Shown here piece by piece: positions 40,490-52,091 of a DNA stretch of 64,000 nt (the stretch's first letter is position 1; each line of letters starts with the position of its first letter). Source of the DNA: Rallus limicola (lineage: Eukaryota; Chordata; Aves; Gruiformes; Rallidae); contig JAKCOZ010000040.1 of assembly GCA_022605955.1 (NCBI GenBank), positions 2,914,001 to 2,978,000 of the forward strand. Reading direction: 5' to 3'. Made by a program: the position numbers and the translations under genes. The notes beneath the pieces were generated by a model. That model saw only the letters and a program-made list of their open reading frames with translations. It searched no databases and was not told where the DNA came from.

Positions 40490-40870
40490 TCCTTAGCATC
40501 CCCCATCCCCATCATCCCCCATTCCCACTGTGCCCCATCCCCAGCATCCCCCATCCCCAGCATCCCCCATCCTCATGGTACCCAGTCCTCAGCATCCCCA
40601 GCATCCCCCATCCCCGCTGTGCCCCATCCCCAGCATCCCCCATCCCCATGGTACCCAGTCCTCAGCATCCCCCATCCCCACGGTGCCCCATCCCCAGCAT
40701 CCCCCATCCCCAGCATCCCCCATCCCCATGGTACCCAGTCCTCAGCATCCCCAGCATCCCCACGGTACCCGGTCCCCAGCATCCCCCATCCCCATGGTGT
40801 CCCATCCCCACGGCACCCTGCCCCAGTGTTTCCCATCCCCACGGTCCCACGCAGCCCCCATCCCGCCGTG
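40490..40870. repeat. CATCCCC minisatellite
   Basis: Degenerate tandem units such as CAGCATCCCCCATCCCCA with CGGTGCCC or TGGTACCC inserts. Spurious Pro/Ser/His frames run through it. Confidence 0.8.
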
Positions 40871-41639
40871 CTGCCCCCGTCCCTCTGACACTGGGCCCCC
40901 CCCCTTCTCCCGCCCTGGCCCCGCCGCCGCCCCGCCGAGCTCCCGCTCCTCGCCGGTGCCCGCTGGTGCCGGGAGGGGGGCGGCGAACGCCGTTTCCCCG
41001 AACCTGCAGCTATTTTTACTCTCTCTGCAGGAGGATTTCGCTGCTGCGGGGAGCTGCAGCCCCCGCCACAAGGCACGGGGACGGGCACGGTACAAACACC
41101 CGTGGCTCTGCCCCTGCACGCCCGGGAGCCCACGGTACCGGGATGGGGCTGACCCGGTGAGAAGCGGGGGGCCCTGTGTGGTGTGTCCCGGAGCAATGTG
41201 GGGTGCAGAAGGGTCCCGGGCACCGCTGTCCCCCCCCCTCCCCAGCACGGTGCCAGGCCCGGTGCGGTACCCCGGTGCGGGTATAGGTTGCGTGGGTGCG
41301 GGTGTGGGTGGCTGCGTATCGATCCCGGGGGGCTGCGGGTGCTGCCGCTGCCGCAGCGCGGGGAAAGGGAGGGGGCCCGGCCACCCCCTCACACGGAGCC
41401 TTCGCGGGTGGGAGGAACGGGAACGGCAGCGGGAAGGAACCGGGAACCTGTTGCCATAACGACTCGGGTCCCGTGCGCAGCCACCGGGGTGATGCTCCGA
41501 GCACGCGGACCCCCGGTACTGGGCCAGCCTGGGGGGGGGGTTACGACCGGAGGACCCCTCACCCTGTCCCCTTCCCACGGGCACACGGGCTGTGCTGCTG
41601 GCTGTCCCCATGTGCGGTGGGTGCTGCTGTGTGGGGCTG

Positions 41640-42190
41640 TGCTGTGCCGCAGGGCCGGGACTTGCCATGCTGAGCTGGGCTTTGCCACACTGAGCCAGGC
41701 TTTCCTGAGCAGGGCCAAGCTTTGCCATGATGAGCTGACCTTTGCCATGATGAGCTGACCTTTGCCATGCTGAGCCAAGCTTTGCCATGATGATCAGCTT
41801 TGCCACACTGAGCCAGGCTTTCCTGAGGAGGGCTGAGATTTGCCAGGCTTAGCCATGCTGAGCCAGGCTTTGCCATAGTAAGCTGGGCTTTTGCACATGG
41901 AGCTGGGCTTTCCTGAGCAGGGCCGAGTTTTGCCATGCTGAGCCAGGCTTAGCCATGCTGAGCTAGGCTTTGCCATAGTAAGCCGGGCTTTTGCACATGG
42001 AGCTGGGCTTTGTTAAGCAGGGCCGAGCTTTGCCCCCTGAGCCGAGCGTTGCCCAGGGGAGGTGACCTTTGCTCTACTGAGCCGGGCTTTGCCCTGCAGG
42101 GCCAGGCTTTGCTGTGCCGGGCCTTGTGGTGTCGAGCCGAGCTTTGCCGTGCCGAGCCGGGCTTTGCCAGGCCGGGCTTTGCAGCGCAGG
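41640..42190. repeat. GAGC-GGGCTTTGC degenerate tandem repeat
   Basis: About 550 bp of 15- to 30-bp units such as TTTGCCATGCTGAGCCAGGC, with a higher-order unit containing GCTTTTGCACATGGAGCTGG twice. The units grow more GC-rich toward the right. Confidence 0.8.
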
Positions 42191-43250
42191 GCCGGGCAGG
42201 CGGGAGTTTATCCGCGGCACGGTGCCACTCGGGTAAATATTTTGCTGGAGCGGCGGCTCCTGGCCCGCGGCCACCCGCAGCCGTTGGAGCACCGGGAGAT
42301 CCGGGGGCCGGAGCCAGCTCCCCGCTCCCCCCCCCCTCTCCGCGTTCCTTCCTCAGCCCCAGCGCCGCCACCCCCCCCCATCCCGATGGGGGGGGTGTGG
42401 GGTGTGTGTGTGGTGTGGGCGGCACCGATCTGCCTGCCCGTGACCCCACTGTGTCCCCCCGCGTGGGGACACTCCGGGCTGTGTGTGGCATCCCCCCTGT
42501 TCCCCCCCCCCCCCCCCCTTTCGCCCCCCCCCTCCTCGGAGAGGTGCCCTTGGTGCCCGGGTCCTTCCTGGCACGGGCAGCGCCGAGCACCGGTGCTGAG
42601 CAGCGCCCGGGCGGTGAGGGAAGGGGGAGGGGGGGGGTTGTGGGGGTGTGGGGGGGCAGAACCCCTGCTTCCCCTGCGGGAAACTTGGCGTTGGGTGGAA
42701 TTTTCCACCCGGAAAACCGGGTCAGACCCGGGCACAGCCCCGGGGGAGGGCACAGCCCAGGGCCCCCGGCACAGCTCCGGGTCACGGGTAGCCGTGCGGC
42801 ATCCCTTCCCCCCCCACCCCCCCCCAAGGGCGATGGGGCGTTTCGGGTGTCCCGTGTCCCCGCCGATGTCCCCCGGTGCTCTGCGGGGATCCAGCCGCCG
42901 GAGGAGCAGAGTCCCTGTCCCGTGGGGTGGGAGAAGGGTGTCCGGGGGACACAGGGCAGCGGGGGGGGTGGGGGAGGGATGGGGAGGGGGGGGGGCTTTT
43001 CCTGCTGCCCCTGCAAGAGCGAGAGTGCCCCTGTCCCCTGTCCAATCTGCGGCTCTGTGGGGAAACTGAGGCACGTGTGATGCGGGCTCAAGTGGAGACA
43101 CCCGTCCCGATCCCTGTCCCGTCCCACCTGGTCACAGCTGTCGGGAGCCACCCCCACCACCCCCCGGCAGGGAAGGGGTTAAGGGCCCCCCACGGTTTGG
43201 CTGAACCCCCCTCGGGGGCTCCCCAAGGGCTCATTACCGCGACCTCAGCC
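42190..43250. other. GC-rich DNA upstream of PPP1R1B
   Basis: C-rich and G-rich unique sequence with CpG clusters and homopolymer C/G runs. No exon is recognised. It may belong to the PPP1R1B CpG island or hold an alternative first exon, which is known for this gene in mammals. Confidence 0.35.
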
Positions 43251-43497
43251 CCCCTGCCCGAGGGGGGGATGAATAATTCAGCGCCTGGTAGGAGACGTGT
43301 CCTCCCTCCCTCTCCTTCCTCCTCCTCCTCCTCCTCCTCACCGGCTCTGCCTTTCCCACCTCCCGCCGCTCTCAGTCCTCGCCGTACCGAGCCCCGGGTG
43401 CTACGGAACTCTCCGCTCGGCACCGGCAGCAGAGACACCCCCACCCCCCTCCCCGCCTCTCCCTCCCCGGTAGCGCCGGTGCCGCGCGGCCGAGGCC
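43250..43497 (+). promoter_or_regulatory. PPP1R1B: PPP1R1B promoter and 5' UTR
   Basis: Segment just before the start codon with GATGAATAATTCAGCGCC at about 43,267, a TCC-rich stretch and CpG-rich sequence up to the ATG. No TATA box. The extent and start site are approximate. Confidence 0.5.
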
Positions 43498-46400
43498 ATG
43501 GACCCCAAGGACCGCAAGAAGATCCAGTTCTCGGTGCCGGCACCCCCCAGCCAGCTGGACCCCCGCGCCGTTGAGATGGTGAGGGTGGGAATGGGGCTAC
43601 GGGGTCATAGCGGGGGTCCCTCGCTGCCCCGAGGTCACAGGCGGTGACGAGGGACCCCCGGTGTGACCGAGGAGGGGTGGGGGGAGATGGGACCCAAGGG
43701 GGTGGTGTGAGCTGGGTCCCACCCGAGGGTTGGGGGCAGGTGGGATGGGATGGGGATGGAGTGGGACAGGAGGGATGGTGTGGGACCGGGAGAGGTGGGT
43801 AAGGGGGATCGGAGGGGACAGAGGGACACGGGACGGGAGGGACAGAGGGGACAGGAGGGATGGGATGGGACAGATGGGGGTGGGAGGGAACTGGATAGGG
43901 AATGGAGGGGATGGAGGGAACAGGAAGGAGGGGATGGGCACGGGAGAGCAGGACAGCGGGGATAGGATGGGATAGGGCATAGGACAGGTGGGACAGAGGG
44001 GACAGGACAGGGTGGGGGGCACAGGATGGGGCGGAGGAGGGATGAGACAGGACGAGAACACTCCAGGATGCCGGTGTGAGCTGCGATCCTGGGGAGGGGG
44101 AGTTGTGCTGCGGGGACAGGGCAGCAACAGTGACAGGGATGGGACAGGAGGGGACTGGGATTGGACAGGAGGGGAGGAGACCGGACATGCTGGGGGGACT
44201 GTGCAACCCCCCCAGCTGGTTGTGCCCGGCCTGAGGGGATGTCCCCAGGCAGAGTCCCTGCTGAGTGTCCGGGCAGGAGCTGGGGCTCTCATGGGGCTGG
44301 AAGGGACTGGGGATGTCATGGGGACCCTGGGACGGGCCCGTGGCCGCTCCGTGGGACACTGCACTTTCCAGCAGTGCTGGCTCAGCAGGGACCCCCACCC
44401 TGGGGCCCCTCACCCTGGCCAGAGCAGGGTGCCCCCCTGCCCTGGTCCCCGTGGCTGGTCACTTGTGCAGGGGGGTACGTGGCCCCGCACGCTCCCTGCC
44501 CACATGTGTCCGCACCCTTGCACACAGCCAGGTATGGCCCTGGGGTGCAGGGCAGGGGACCCTAGGTGTCCCCAGCCAGTGACACCCCTCTGTGCCCCAG
44601 ATCCGCCGGCGAAGGCCCACACCAGCCATGCTCTTCCAGCTCTCCGAGCACTCGTCCCCAGGTGAGTGGGGCAGGGACCAGCACCCGCCGGGGATGGGAC
44701 ATGGCGCAGGGATGGATGTGGTGGCATGGGGTGTCTGCTCCAGGGATGGGAGGTGGTGTCAGGGCTGGGACACGGTGTCACTGATAAGATGGGGAGGCAG
44801 GGATGGGATGCGGTGTCATGTATGGTATGGGATGTCCGGGACGTGGTGGCAGGGATGGGACACGGTGGCGGGAAGGGATGCGGTGTCACCTGTGGTACAG
44901 AATGTCAGGAACATTCGTGGTGGCAGAGGGGACAGGGTGGGATGGGGTGGCAGGGATGGGACACAGTGGCAGGCAGGGTATCCCCCCAGAGCGGGGGTCC
45001 AGGGGTGAGCAGGGACCTGCCTGGCTCTGCTGGGTGCCAGCAGCCCTCGTCCCACTCACCCCTCATCCCACTCACCCCTCATCCCACTCACCCCTCTCTC
45101 CCCGGCGCTGCTGACCCAGAGGACGAGTCTCTGCCCTACCAGGTGAGTGGGCGCTGGGACCCCCGGGGCAGCCCTGCTCCCCTGTCCCACAGCTCCCCAG
45201 GCACCGTGGGGGTTATCAGGGCCCAGACCAGGCGCCTGCCACCCCATCCTGGCCTGGTCCCAGTGCTTATCGATGCCCTGCTCAGCACGGGCACATGGCG
45301 CCAGTGCCACAGGGATGGGGACATGGAGCCAAGCCAGGCCATGGGGTTTGGCTGCCGTGCAAATCACCTTGTGACCATCACCTGGGTCCCCAACACCAGC
45401 TCCCCATGGTGGGTGGGGGGTGGGTGTGTCAGCCTTGGATCCCTATTTTGGGACCCCCATTGTAGCATCCTCATCCCAGGGTCCCCACCGCGAGACCCCC
45501 TGCCACAGCACCTACCTCCCCAGGGGGTGCTTGGCTCCCCTGGGGCTGCGGTGGCCCCCAGTTCAGGGGGACATTGGGACACCATCCCTGACACTGTTCC
45601 TTCCCACAGCGCACCTCCGGCGAGGGCTGTCTGCTTAAACCAAAGAGGACCAACCCGTGTGCCTACACACCGCCCTCACTCAAAGGTACAGTTGGTGCTG
45701 TCTGAACGGGGAAACTGAGGCACGGGGGCTGTGTGAGGTGGCTGGGGGCACCTGGGTATGATGGACCCCCACACCTCTCCTGGTGCCCCGTGGCTCTGTG
45801 GGGAAACCCCCAGTGTCCCCAGTGCTCCCAGTGCCTGGAATGGGGTCTTGATGCCAGTGCCTCCCCAGCGGTGCAGCGCATCGTGCAGTCCCACCTGGAG
45901 AGTGGCCTGGCCGGGGGTGACAGCTCTGATGGGGAGGCTGATGACGGGGACCACGAGCTGGGACGGGCCTGTGACCCTGACAGTGCTCTCGAGCCTGGTG
46001 AGGAGGAAGGGGGACAGGGGATGGGGCTGCCAGAGCCTGGGGGACATGGGGACAAGATCGTCAGAGCTGGAGGGACATCGGGAACCGGGATGCTGGAGAT
46101 CAGGGGATGCAGGGATGGGGCTACCAGTGCCTGGGGAATGTGGGGACAAGATTGCTGGAGCCTGGGGAATGTGGGGGATGGGATGGGAATGCTGGAGCCT
46201 GGGGAACATAGGGACAGGGCTACCAGGGGAACGTGGGTTTGGAGCATGGGGGACGTGGGAGACGGGGATGCTGAAGCCCAGGGGACGTGGGGTTGGGGCT
46301 GCCAGTGCCTGGGGGACGTGGGGACAGGATTGCTGGAGCCTGGGGTACGTGGGGGATGGGGATTCTGGAGTCCAGAGGATGTGGGGACCAGGCTGCCAGA

Positions 46401-47499
46401 GCCATGGGAGCATGGGGATAGGGCTGCTGGAACCCAGGGGTGCGGAGCCAGGTACCACCGTCCCTTGCAGCCCTCGGGGATGGGGTGGGTGCCCGGGAGG
46501 GACGCGCACACAGGGGCCGGCTGCTACCGGCACACGCTGTCCGCTCATCCCGGGCGGAGTGGGACGGGGGGGCCACCGTGTCCCCCCGCCGGGCAGTGTC
46601 CCCGTCCCCCGCTGACGGCAGCCAGCCCCCCGCCGCTCAGCTGACGCGGGTGCCCCGGTGCCCCGGTGCCGTGCGTGCCTTCCTCTGCCCCCGGCTCATC
46701 GCCGCCCGCCCGCGAAGCCCCGGGGAGCCAGGCCCGAGCCGAGCGGAGCTACTTCCCCGCCGGCCCCAAGGCGCACAAGCGGAAAGGTAACGGGGCCGGG
46801 GGGGGGAACGGAACGACACACGGATAGAGGGTGGGTACCCACCCGCCCGGGGTGCCGGGGGGGGACGACACACGGATGGAGGGTGGGTACCCACCCGCCC
46901 GGGGTGCCGGGGGGGGACGACACACGGATGGAGGGTGGGTACCCACCCGCCCGGGGTGCCGGGGGGGGGCGGATACAGGGATGGAGGGTGGGTACCCACC
47001 CGCCCGGGGTGCCGGGGCGGGGGGGAGACACACGGATGGAGGGTGGGTACCCACCCGCCCGGGGTGCCGGGGGGTGCCCGTCCCGCTTCCTCGCTGCCCG
47101 GGGGGAGGGGTGCAGGTGGCCCTGGGACCGGGGACGCCCCGGGGCCACCGGCCGCGCTGCCCGCAGGCGGGCAGAAGGTGTCCTTCGCCGGCGGCTTTGA
47201 GGAGCGCGGCGAGGCCCTGAAGTCGCTGACGGTGTCGGAGATCCCCGAGGACCCCGAAGGACCGGAGGGTGACGAGGAGGAGGCGGGACGGGAGCAGGAG
47301 GACGGTGGCACCGGGGGTACGCGGGGTGACCTTACCCCCACGCCCCCCCGCACCCCTCTCTCCGGTGCCGGCCCCCTCCCCGCCCCTGACTCGCCCCTCT
47401 CCGTCCTTAGAGCGGCCGCACGTCGGTTTCGCGGAGGTGCCCGCGCGTCCCATCGGTACCGAGCGCCACTCGCCCACCTTCCCGCTGGGCACCAGTTAG
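43498..47499 (+). CDS. PPP1R1B: DARPP-32 (protein phosphatase 1 regulatory subunit 1B)
   Basis: Cytosolic phosphoprotein of dopamine-responsive neurons. When phosphorylated by PKA it inhibits PP1. Secure exons: 43498-43578, 44601-44661, 45120-45142, 45610-45685 and 45869-45997, all GT-AG with matching phases. They encode the PP1-docking KKIQF (7-11), the PKA site RRRRPTPA with Thr34 at the same number as in human, and the CDK5 site YTPPSL with Thr75 also conserved. An acidic segment with CK2-like SSDGEADD follows. Proposed last exons 46718-46786, 47167-47316 and 47411-47499 continue the phase and give 225 residues in all (human 204), but this tail does not clearly resemble the mammalian C-terminus. 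Confidence is about 0.97 for exons 1-5 and about 0.5 for the tail. Confidence 0.88.
46030..46440. repeat. Minisatellite in PPP1R1B intron 5
   Basis: Degenerate units built on GCTGGAGCCTGGGGAACGTGG with GGGGATGGG or GGGACAGG spacers, about ten copies. The intron is otherwise unremarkable. Confidence 0.8.
46813..47075. repeat. 52-bp VNTR with internal palindrome
   Basis: Five copies of about 52-54 bp, each holding the perfect 16-bp palindrome GGGTGGGTACCCACCC followed by GCCCGGGGTGCCGGGG. It lies between the first two proposed terminal exons. Confidence 0.9.
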
Positions 47500-47592
47500 C
47501 CGGCACCGGGCACCGGGCACCGGGCACCGGCCCCATCCCCTCCCGGCAGCCCCCGGCCGCAGCCGCTTCGCCAGCGTGTGGTGTGTGCCCCC

Positions 47593-47645
47593 CCCCATCC
47601 CCATCCCCATCCCCATCCCCATCCCCATCCCCATCCCCATCCCCC
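47593..47645. repeat. CCCCAT hexanucleotide array
   Basis: About nine CCCCAT units in the predicted 3' UTR. Confidence 0.9.
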
Positions 47646-47870
47646 TGCCCTGCCTGCGCTTCGTCTACCCGCACGGCCCGGCCGCCCCCCGCCACGCTCG
47701 GCACCGGGAGAGCCTGCGGAGGGACCGGCCGGGCCGCCCCCTCCCCCGGCTGCCGGGGCATGTGCCGGGGACGGGACCCCCCGGGACTCCCCTTACTCCC
47801 CTCTGTCCCTCCGCCCCTCTCGGCTCCTCGCCCGCCCCCCCGCGCCCCACGGAGCAGAGCCCCCGCCAGC

Positions 47871-47876
47871 AATAAA
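47871..47876 (+). terminator. PPP1R1B: Poly(A) signal before STARD3
   Basis: Canonical AATAAA, 372 bp after the TAG at 47497-47499. The next gene's promoter begins within about 200 bp. Confidence 0.75.
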
Positions 47877-48029
47877 CGGCTGTACAGAGAGGCTGGAGCC
47901 TGCCTGCCGCGGCATGGGGCGGGGGGCTGCGCATCGCGGGGCTGGGGGGCTGCGGGGCAGGACGGCGGCACCTCCCCGCCGTGGCGAATGGTCTCTCCCT
48001 CCGCACCCGTTCCACCTCCCCCCCCCCCC

Positions 48030-48163
48030 TCGGCGGGCGATGGTCGGCGCCGGCGCAGCTCGCGGTTTCTCTTCCGGGGTCGGAGGTGGCGGCGGGGCGG
48101 AAGCGGCTCGTTCTGGGGTCGCTTCCGGCGGGGACCGGGACGGGGCCCGGCGCTGAGCCGCAG
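48030..48163 (+). promoter_or_regulatory. STARD3: STARD3 CpG-island promoter and non-coding exon 1
   Basis: CpG-rich segment with ETS-type sites CTTCCGG near 48,070 and 48,122 and no TATA box. It ends in a strong donor GCCGCAG/GTACCG at 48163/48164. The next exon begins at 54321 (CCCCACAG/GTGATG) and carries the start codon. This gives a non-coding first exon of roughly 50-100 nt. CpG density continues to about 48.7 kb. Confidence 0.6.
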
Positions 48164-50194
48164 GTACCGCTGCAGGGCGGGGGGTCCGGCCCAGCCCCGC
48201 TTCCCTCCCCACCCCGGGCGGCTGGATCCAGGGCAGCGCGGGCGGCGGGCCCGGCGGGCACTCGGGGCCGCGGGGGTGGCTGTCCTGGGACGCCCGGTTC
48301 CCACCCGCGGGGGGCGGTGGGGGGAGGTCCCGGGGCTCCGCCGGGGCGGGCGCGGTGGGGGTGTCCGTGAGGCCCCGCGGTGCGGGGTCCCCCGGGGAAG
48401 CCGCGGCTGGGCCCGGGGCGGGAGGGGCTCCCCAGCGGATCCGGGTCACGGGCCGCCCCGGGAGCTCTTCGTGCGGCCACGGCCTCGCTCCGAGCCTCGC
48501 CCGGTGCCGGGCCGGGGCAGCGGCCGATCCACATGGATCGCGGCGTCCTCCCGCAGCCTCCTCTGCGCGCACCCCCGCGGGCACCGGGGTTCTCCGGGCC
48601 GCGGCTCTGCGCAGGGGGGTGCCGGGGTACCGGGGCGAACCGGGCAGGGCCCTGGAAACCGCGCGGCCCCTCGTGGGAGGGGGATCCCAAGACGGGACCA
48701 CGATGGGAGGGGTCGGGGGGGTCCTGGCCAGTCCTGGGACCTGGCCCTGTGGCTGTCCCAGTGCTGCTGAGCCTGTGGTTCTGGCAGCCCTCGGTGGCTC
48801 TCAGGGCTTTGGAGGTTCACACTAGCGGTTTGCTTACGCCGTTATCATGGGTGCATCCCGGTGGTTTTGGGTCTGGGGTCTCCGCAGAGACCCCCAGCTT
48901 TATCCCCCTCCCACGAGATCCCATTGCCCATCGTGCTTCAGCATGGAGTGGAGGAGTGAGGAGCAGCAGAGCGAGGTCGGATGATGGGTGACAGGTGACA
49001 GTGGTCATCCCTGCCCGCCACCTGCCCCTGGACTCCCATCTCTGGCTGCTGCAGCTTCTCTCTGGCTGCAAACCGAGGCTCTCCCGGGCGTTTCACACCC
49101 CACTCTGTGGCACAAAACCCGGTGCTGGTGGTGGTGGGGCTGGGTGAGACATAGCTGAGGCCTGGGTCGCAGCACAGGGACAGCAGATGCTGCCAGGAGG
49201 GTCCCACAGCAGCTCCTGGAGACAGGAGCCCTCCCAAATGTGTGGGCAGGCAGTGCTGCTCCCTCCCCCTACTCAAACAGGGGGTCTGGGGCTGGCTCAG
49301 CTCTTGGTTGAGCAGCAGCTCAAACAGCCTGATGCATGGGGCTGGGGGGAATTGTGGGGTGCTGCGAGGCTCTGAAGGGGCTGCAGGCAGCTCCCTGACA
49401 CGCTGTACAGGAGCAGGACAGCAGCACAGAGAAGCTGCCTGCTCTCTGGGACGTGGTGAGTGTGCAGCTGAGCCGCTCCTGCCTTGGGCACATCGGGACC
49501 TCGCTTCCTCCAGCTCCCCAGGGCCCGTCCCCTGGTTTGGGGCACTGGGGTGAAAGGACAGTGAGCGAAAGCAGCTGGTAGCTCAAGGGAAAGGTGTGTT
49601 TTGTGCAGTCCTCTGAGGTTCCCTGTTTCCACCTTCGGTGCTGGGGAGAGGATGGGCTCCCCGGGGGTCTCTGCTTGCACCTCACGCCTGCTCAGGGGCT
49701 GAGCTCGGGCAGTGGTGGCTCCTGGCTGCTCATGGACAGACAGAAGGCGCAGCCCCGATCCCCCTCATCACTCTGCTTTACCCCAACCCCCCATCTTCTC
49801 TCACTGTCCCTTGTGCCACCAGCGCTGCCGGGAGCAGCCCGTACTGTGCCTGACAGTGGCACCTCTCCAAGCAGGAGCTCGGCGCTGGAAGGTGCTTTCA
49901 GGGAAGCCAGAGCTCTGCACCATCCCCCCGCTGCAGGATTGCAACCCAAACACCCCCGCACAGCAGCTGAATCACCTCCCAGTTGGGTTTGGAGTGATGT
50001 TGAGCATCTAATTTGCTTTAATATTAAACTTTTACTTTTGTTGTAGAGGCACCTCTCCCTGCTAGGAAGCTGGGACGTGTGTCCGTGTCCGGTGCAGCCT
50101 CGCAGTCGGTGTCCCTCGCAGACCCTGTCCCCTCTCTCGCTCTCCAGGGTGCTCTGCCTCCTGGTGCAGCACTTGGTGCACCAGGCTCCTTGCT

Positions 50195-50395
50195 CTCAGC
50201 AGAGGTGACATGAGAATTAGCTGGTGAAGCCGTCATGTGAGCTGTGAAGACACGTTAATAGGAAGTCGGGGGCGCGGGGAGGGAAGGAGAAGCGGTATCA
50301 CAAGATGGAAAGGCTTCTCACTGTAAGACATGTCATTAACATGCAAACATGTGCTAATGAGGAGCTTGTGATTTGAATCTAAAAGCTGAGAGTGG
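50195..50395. promoter_or_regulatory. AT-richer element in STARD3 intron 1
   Basis: Contains ACATGAGAATTAGCTGG, ACACGTTAATAGG and the near-palindromic ACATGTCATTAACATGCAAA. Unique sequence just before a CR1 copy. Candidate enhancer from motif content. Confidence 0.35.
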
Positions 50396-50579
50396 AAGGG
50401 GGTGACACATGCTGGGGGAGAGGTGACACTGGAGCTTTGCAGGGGTAGATCTGGCTTTTTGTGGGGACGGGGCGTGCGTTGGCACACTGTCCTGGGCTGG
50501 TTTGGTGTGTCCCACGTCCCTGCAGCCCCTCTCACCTCCCACCTCACCCTCAGAACAGGAGTTGGGGCTGGCAAAAAGA

Positions 50580-50900
50580 AACCGAATCATAGAATGGCAT
50601 GGATTGGGAGGGACCCCAAGGGTCACAGAGCTCCAACCCCCTGCCACAGGCAGGGACACCAACCTCCAGGCCTGGAGCTACACAAGGTTGCCCAGGGCCC
50701 CAGCCAACCTGGCCTTCAACACCCCCAGGGACGAGGCACCCACCCCCTCTCTGGGCAGCCTGTTCCAGCCCCTCACCACTCTCTCTGTAAAACAAACTAC
50801 CCCCTGATATCTCATCTAAACCTTCCTTCAGTTTTAATCCATCCCCCTTGTCCTGCCATTGTCTACCCTTTGAAAAAGTTGAATCCCCTCCTGTTTGTAT
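50580..50900 (-). mobile_element. CR1 LINE 3' fragment
   Basis: On the plus strand it begins AATCATAGAATGGCATGG and continues GGGAGGGACCCCAAGG and TCCAACCCCCTGCCACAGG. This is the antisense of the 3' end of avian CR1 (chicken repeat 1) with the ATTCTATG terminal motif, so the element points to the minus strand. The 5' part is missing, as is usual for CR1, and no intact ORF remains. It is good evidence for a bird or other sauropsid genome. Confidence 0.9.
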
Positions 50901-50904
50901 CCTC

Positions 50905-51597
50905 AAATGTCTCCTCTGAGTTTTAAGAGACCCTTTCAAATCTCTCCTCTGAGTTTTAGGAGACCCTTTCAAATCTCTCCTCTGAGTTTTAGGAGACCCT
51001 TTCAAATCTCTCCTCTGAGTTTTAAGAGACCCTTTCAAATCTCTCCTCTGAGTTTTAAGAGACCCTTTCAAATCTCTCCTCTGTGTTTTAAGAGACCCTT
51101 TCAAATCTCTCCTCTGAGTTTTAAGAGACCCTTTCAAATCTCCTCTGAGTTTTAAGAGACCCTTTCAAATCTCTCCTCTGAGTTTTAGGAGACCCTTTCA
51201 AATCTCTCCTCTGAGTTTTAAGAGACCCTTTCAAATCTCTCCTCTGAGTTTTAAGAGACCCTTTCAAATCTCTCCTCTGAGTTTTAAGAGACCCTTTCAA
51301 ATCTCCTCTGAGTTTTAAGAGACCCTTTCAAATCTCTCCTCTGAGTTTTAAGAGACCCTTTCAAATCTCCTCTGAGTTTTAAGAGACCCTTTCAAATCTC
51401 TCCTCTGAGTTTTAGGAGACCCTTTCAAATCTCTCCTCTGAGTTTTAGGAGACCCTTTCAAATCTCTCCTCTGAGTTTTAGGAGACCCTTTCAAATCTCT
51501 CCTCTGAGTTTTAGGAGACCCTTTCAAATCTCTCCTCTGAGTTTTAGGAGACCCTTTCAAATCTCTCCTCTGACTTTTAAGAGACCCTTTTCTCCCT
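50905..51597. repeat. 33-bp minisatellite beside the CR1 fragment
   Basis: About 21 tandem copies of a 33-bp unit (GAGTTTTAAGAGACCCTTTC then AAATCTCTCCTCT). AAG and AGG variants exist, and a few units are 31 bp because one TC is lost. The 33-bp length keeps a frame open (FKRPFQISPLS on the plus strand), but the context is intronic and non-coding. Confidence 0.95.
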
Positions 51598-52091
51598 TTT
51601 AACCAGAAAAGCCCCGGGTGTGGGCACCCCTTTGGGCTGTATCACTGTCACCCAGGGTGTCCCTCTGGGCAGCGTGTGCCATTCACGCTTCCCCAAGCCG
51701 TCGTGCCGGGGCTGCGCCACTCCAGAGCCCCCGAAAGCGGCAGCCGGTGCGGCGCGGGCTGCGGGGGATGGCTGAATGCATAATACAGCACAGGGGTGCT
51801 CAATAATTTATCTGTCACCCAGAAAGAGCCACATTTATACACGCTCAGATCCTGCCCCTGCTCTTTCTGCTCTTGAGCTTTGTCTTGCCTCAGGGAGCAG
51901 CCCCGGTTGTGGCTTGAAATATCTCTGCAGAGCCCTGCTCCGTGCCGTGGCGTGCTGCTGGTGCAGCCCCCGACGCTGGTTCTTCCCCAGGAGTTGGTTG
52001 TTGCTGCTTGGTTTGGGGTGAAGCGGTGTTAAGCCTCCCTGGCAAGGCTGGGTTTAAACATAGGTGGGTTTAGGCTGGCTGAGCGTTGCAA

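Larger units (their letters stand above)
46718..47890 (+). other. PPP1R1B: Three linked terminal exons with 3' UTR, tentatively PPP1R1B
   Basis: Exons 46718-46786, 47167-47316 and 47411-47499 share one continuous frame ending in TAG. The protein includes [32 protein letters not shown], an acidic [12 protein letters not shown] stretch and the C-terminus [11 protein letters not shown]. The 3' UTR ends at AATAAA (47871). No other poly(A) signal is seen between PPP1R1B exon 5 and here, and no other start codon or promoter is evident, so I attach them to PPP1R1B. They could instead belong to a small unrecognised gene. The first acceptor (46717) is the least certain junction. Confidence 0.5.

Noticed and set aside
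46440..46790. Possible coding exon after acceptor CCCTTGCAG at about 46,469, in phase with PPP1R1B exon 5
   Set aside because: It is open for over 100 codons but Arg/Pro-rich. It joins to the next exon in a frame that soon stops, and it competes with the continuous frame of the later exons. It could still be an alternative end, but I cannot support it.
50895..51560. Open frames with Phe-Lys-Arg-Pro or Lys-Gly-Ser repeats
   Set aside because: A consequence of a 33-bp satellite unit beside a CR1 fragment in an intron. Not a repeat protein.
50905..51597. CRISPR-like array
   Set aside because: Units are contiguous with no unique spacers, and the genome is that of a vertebrate.
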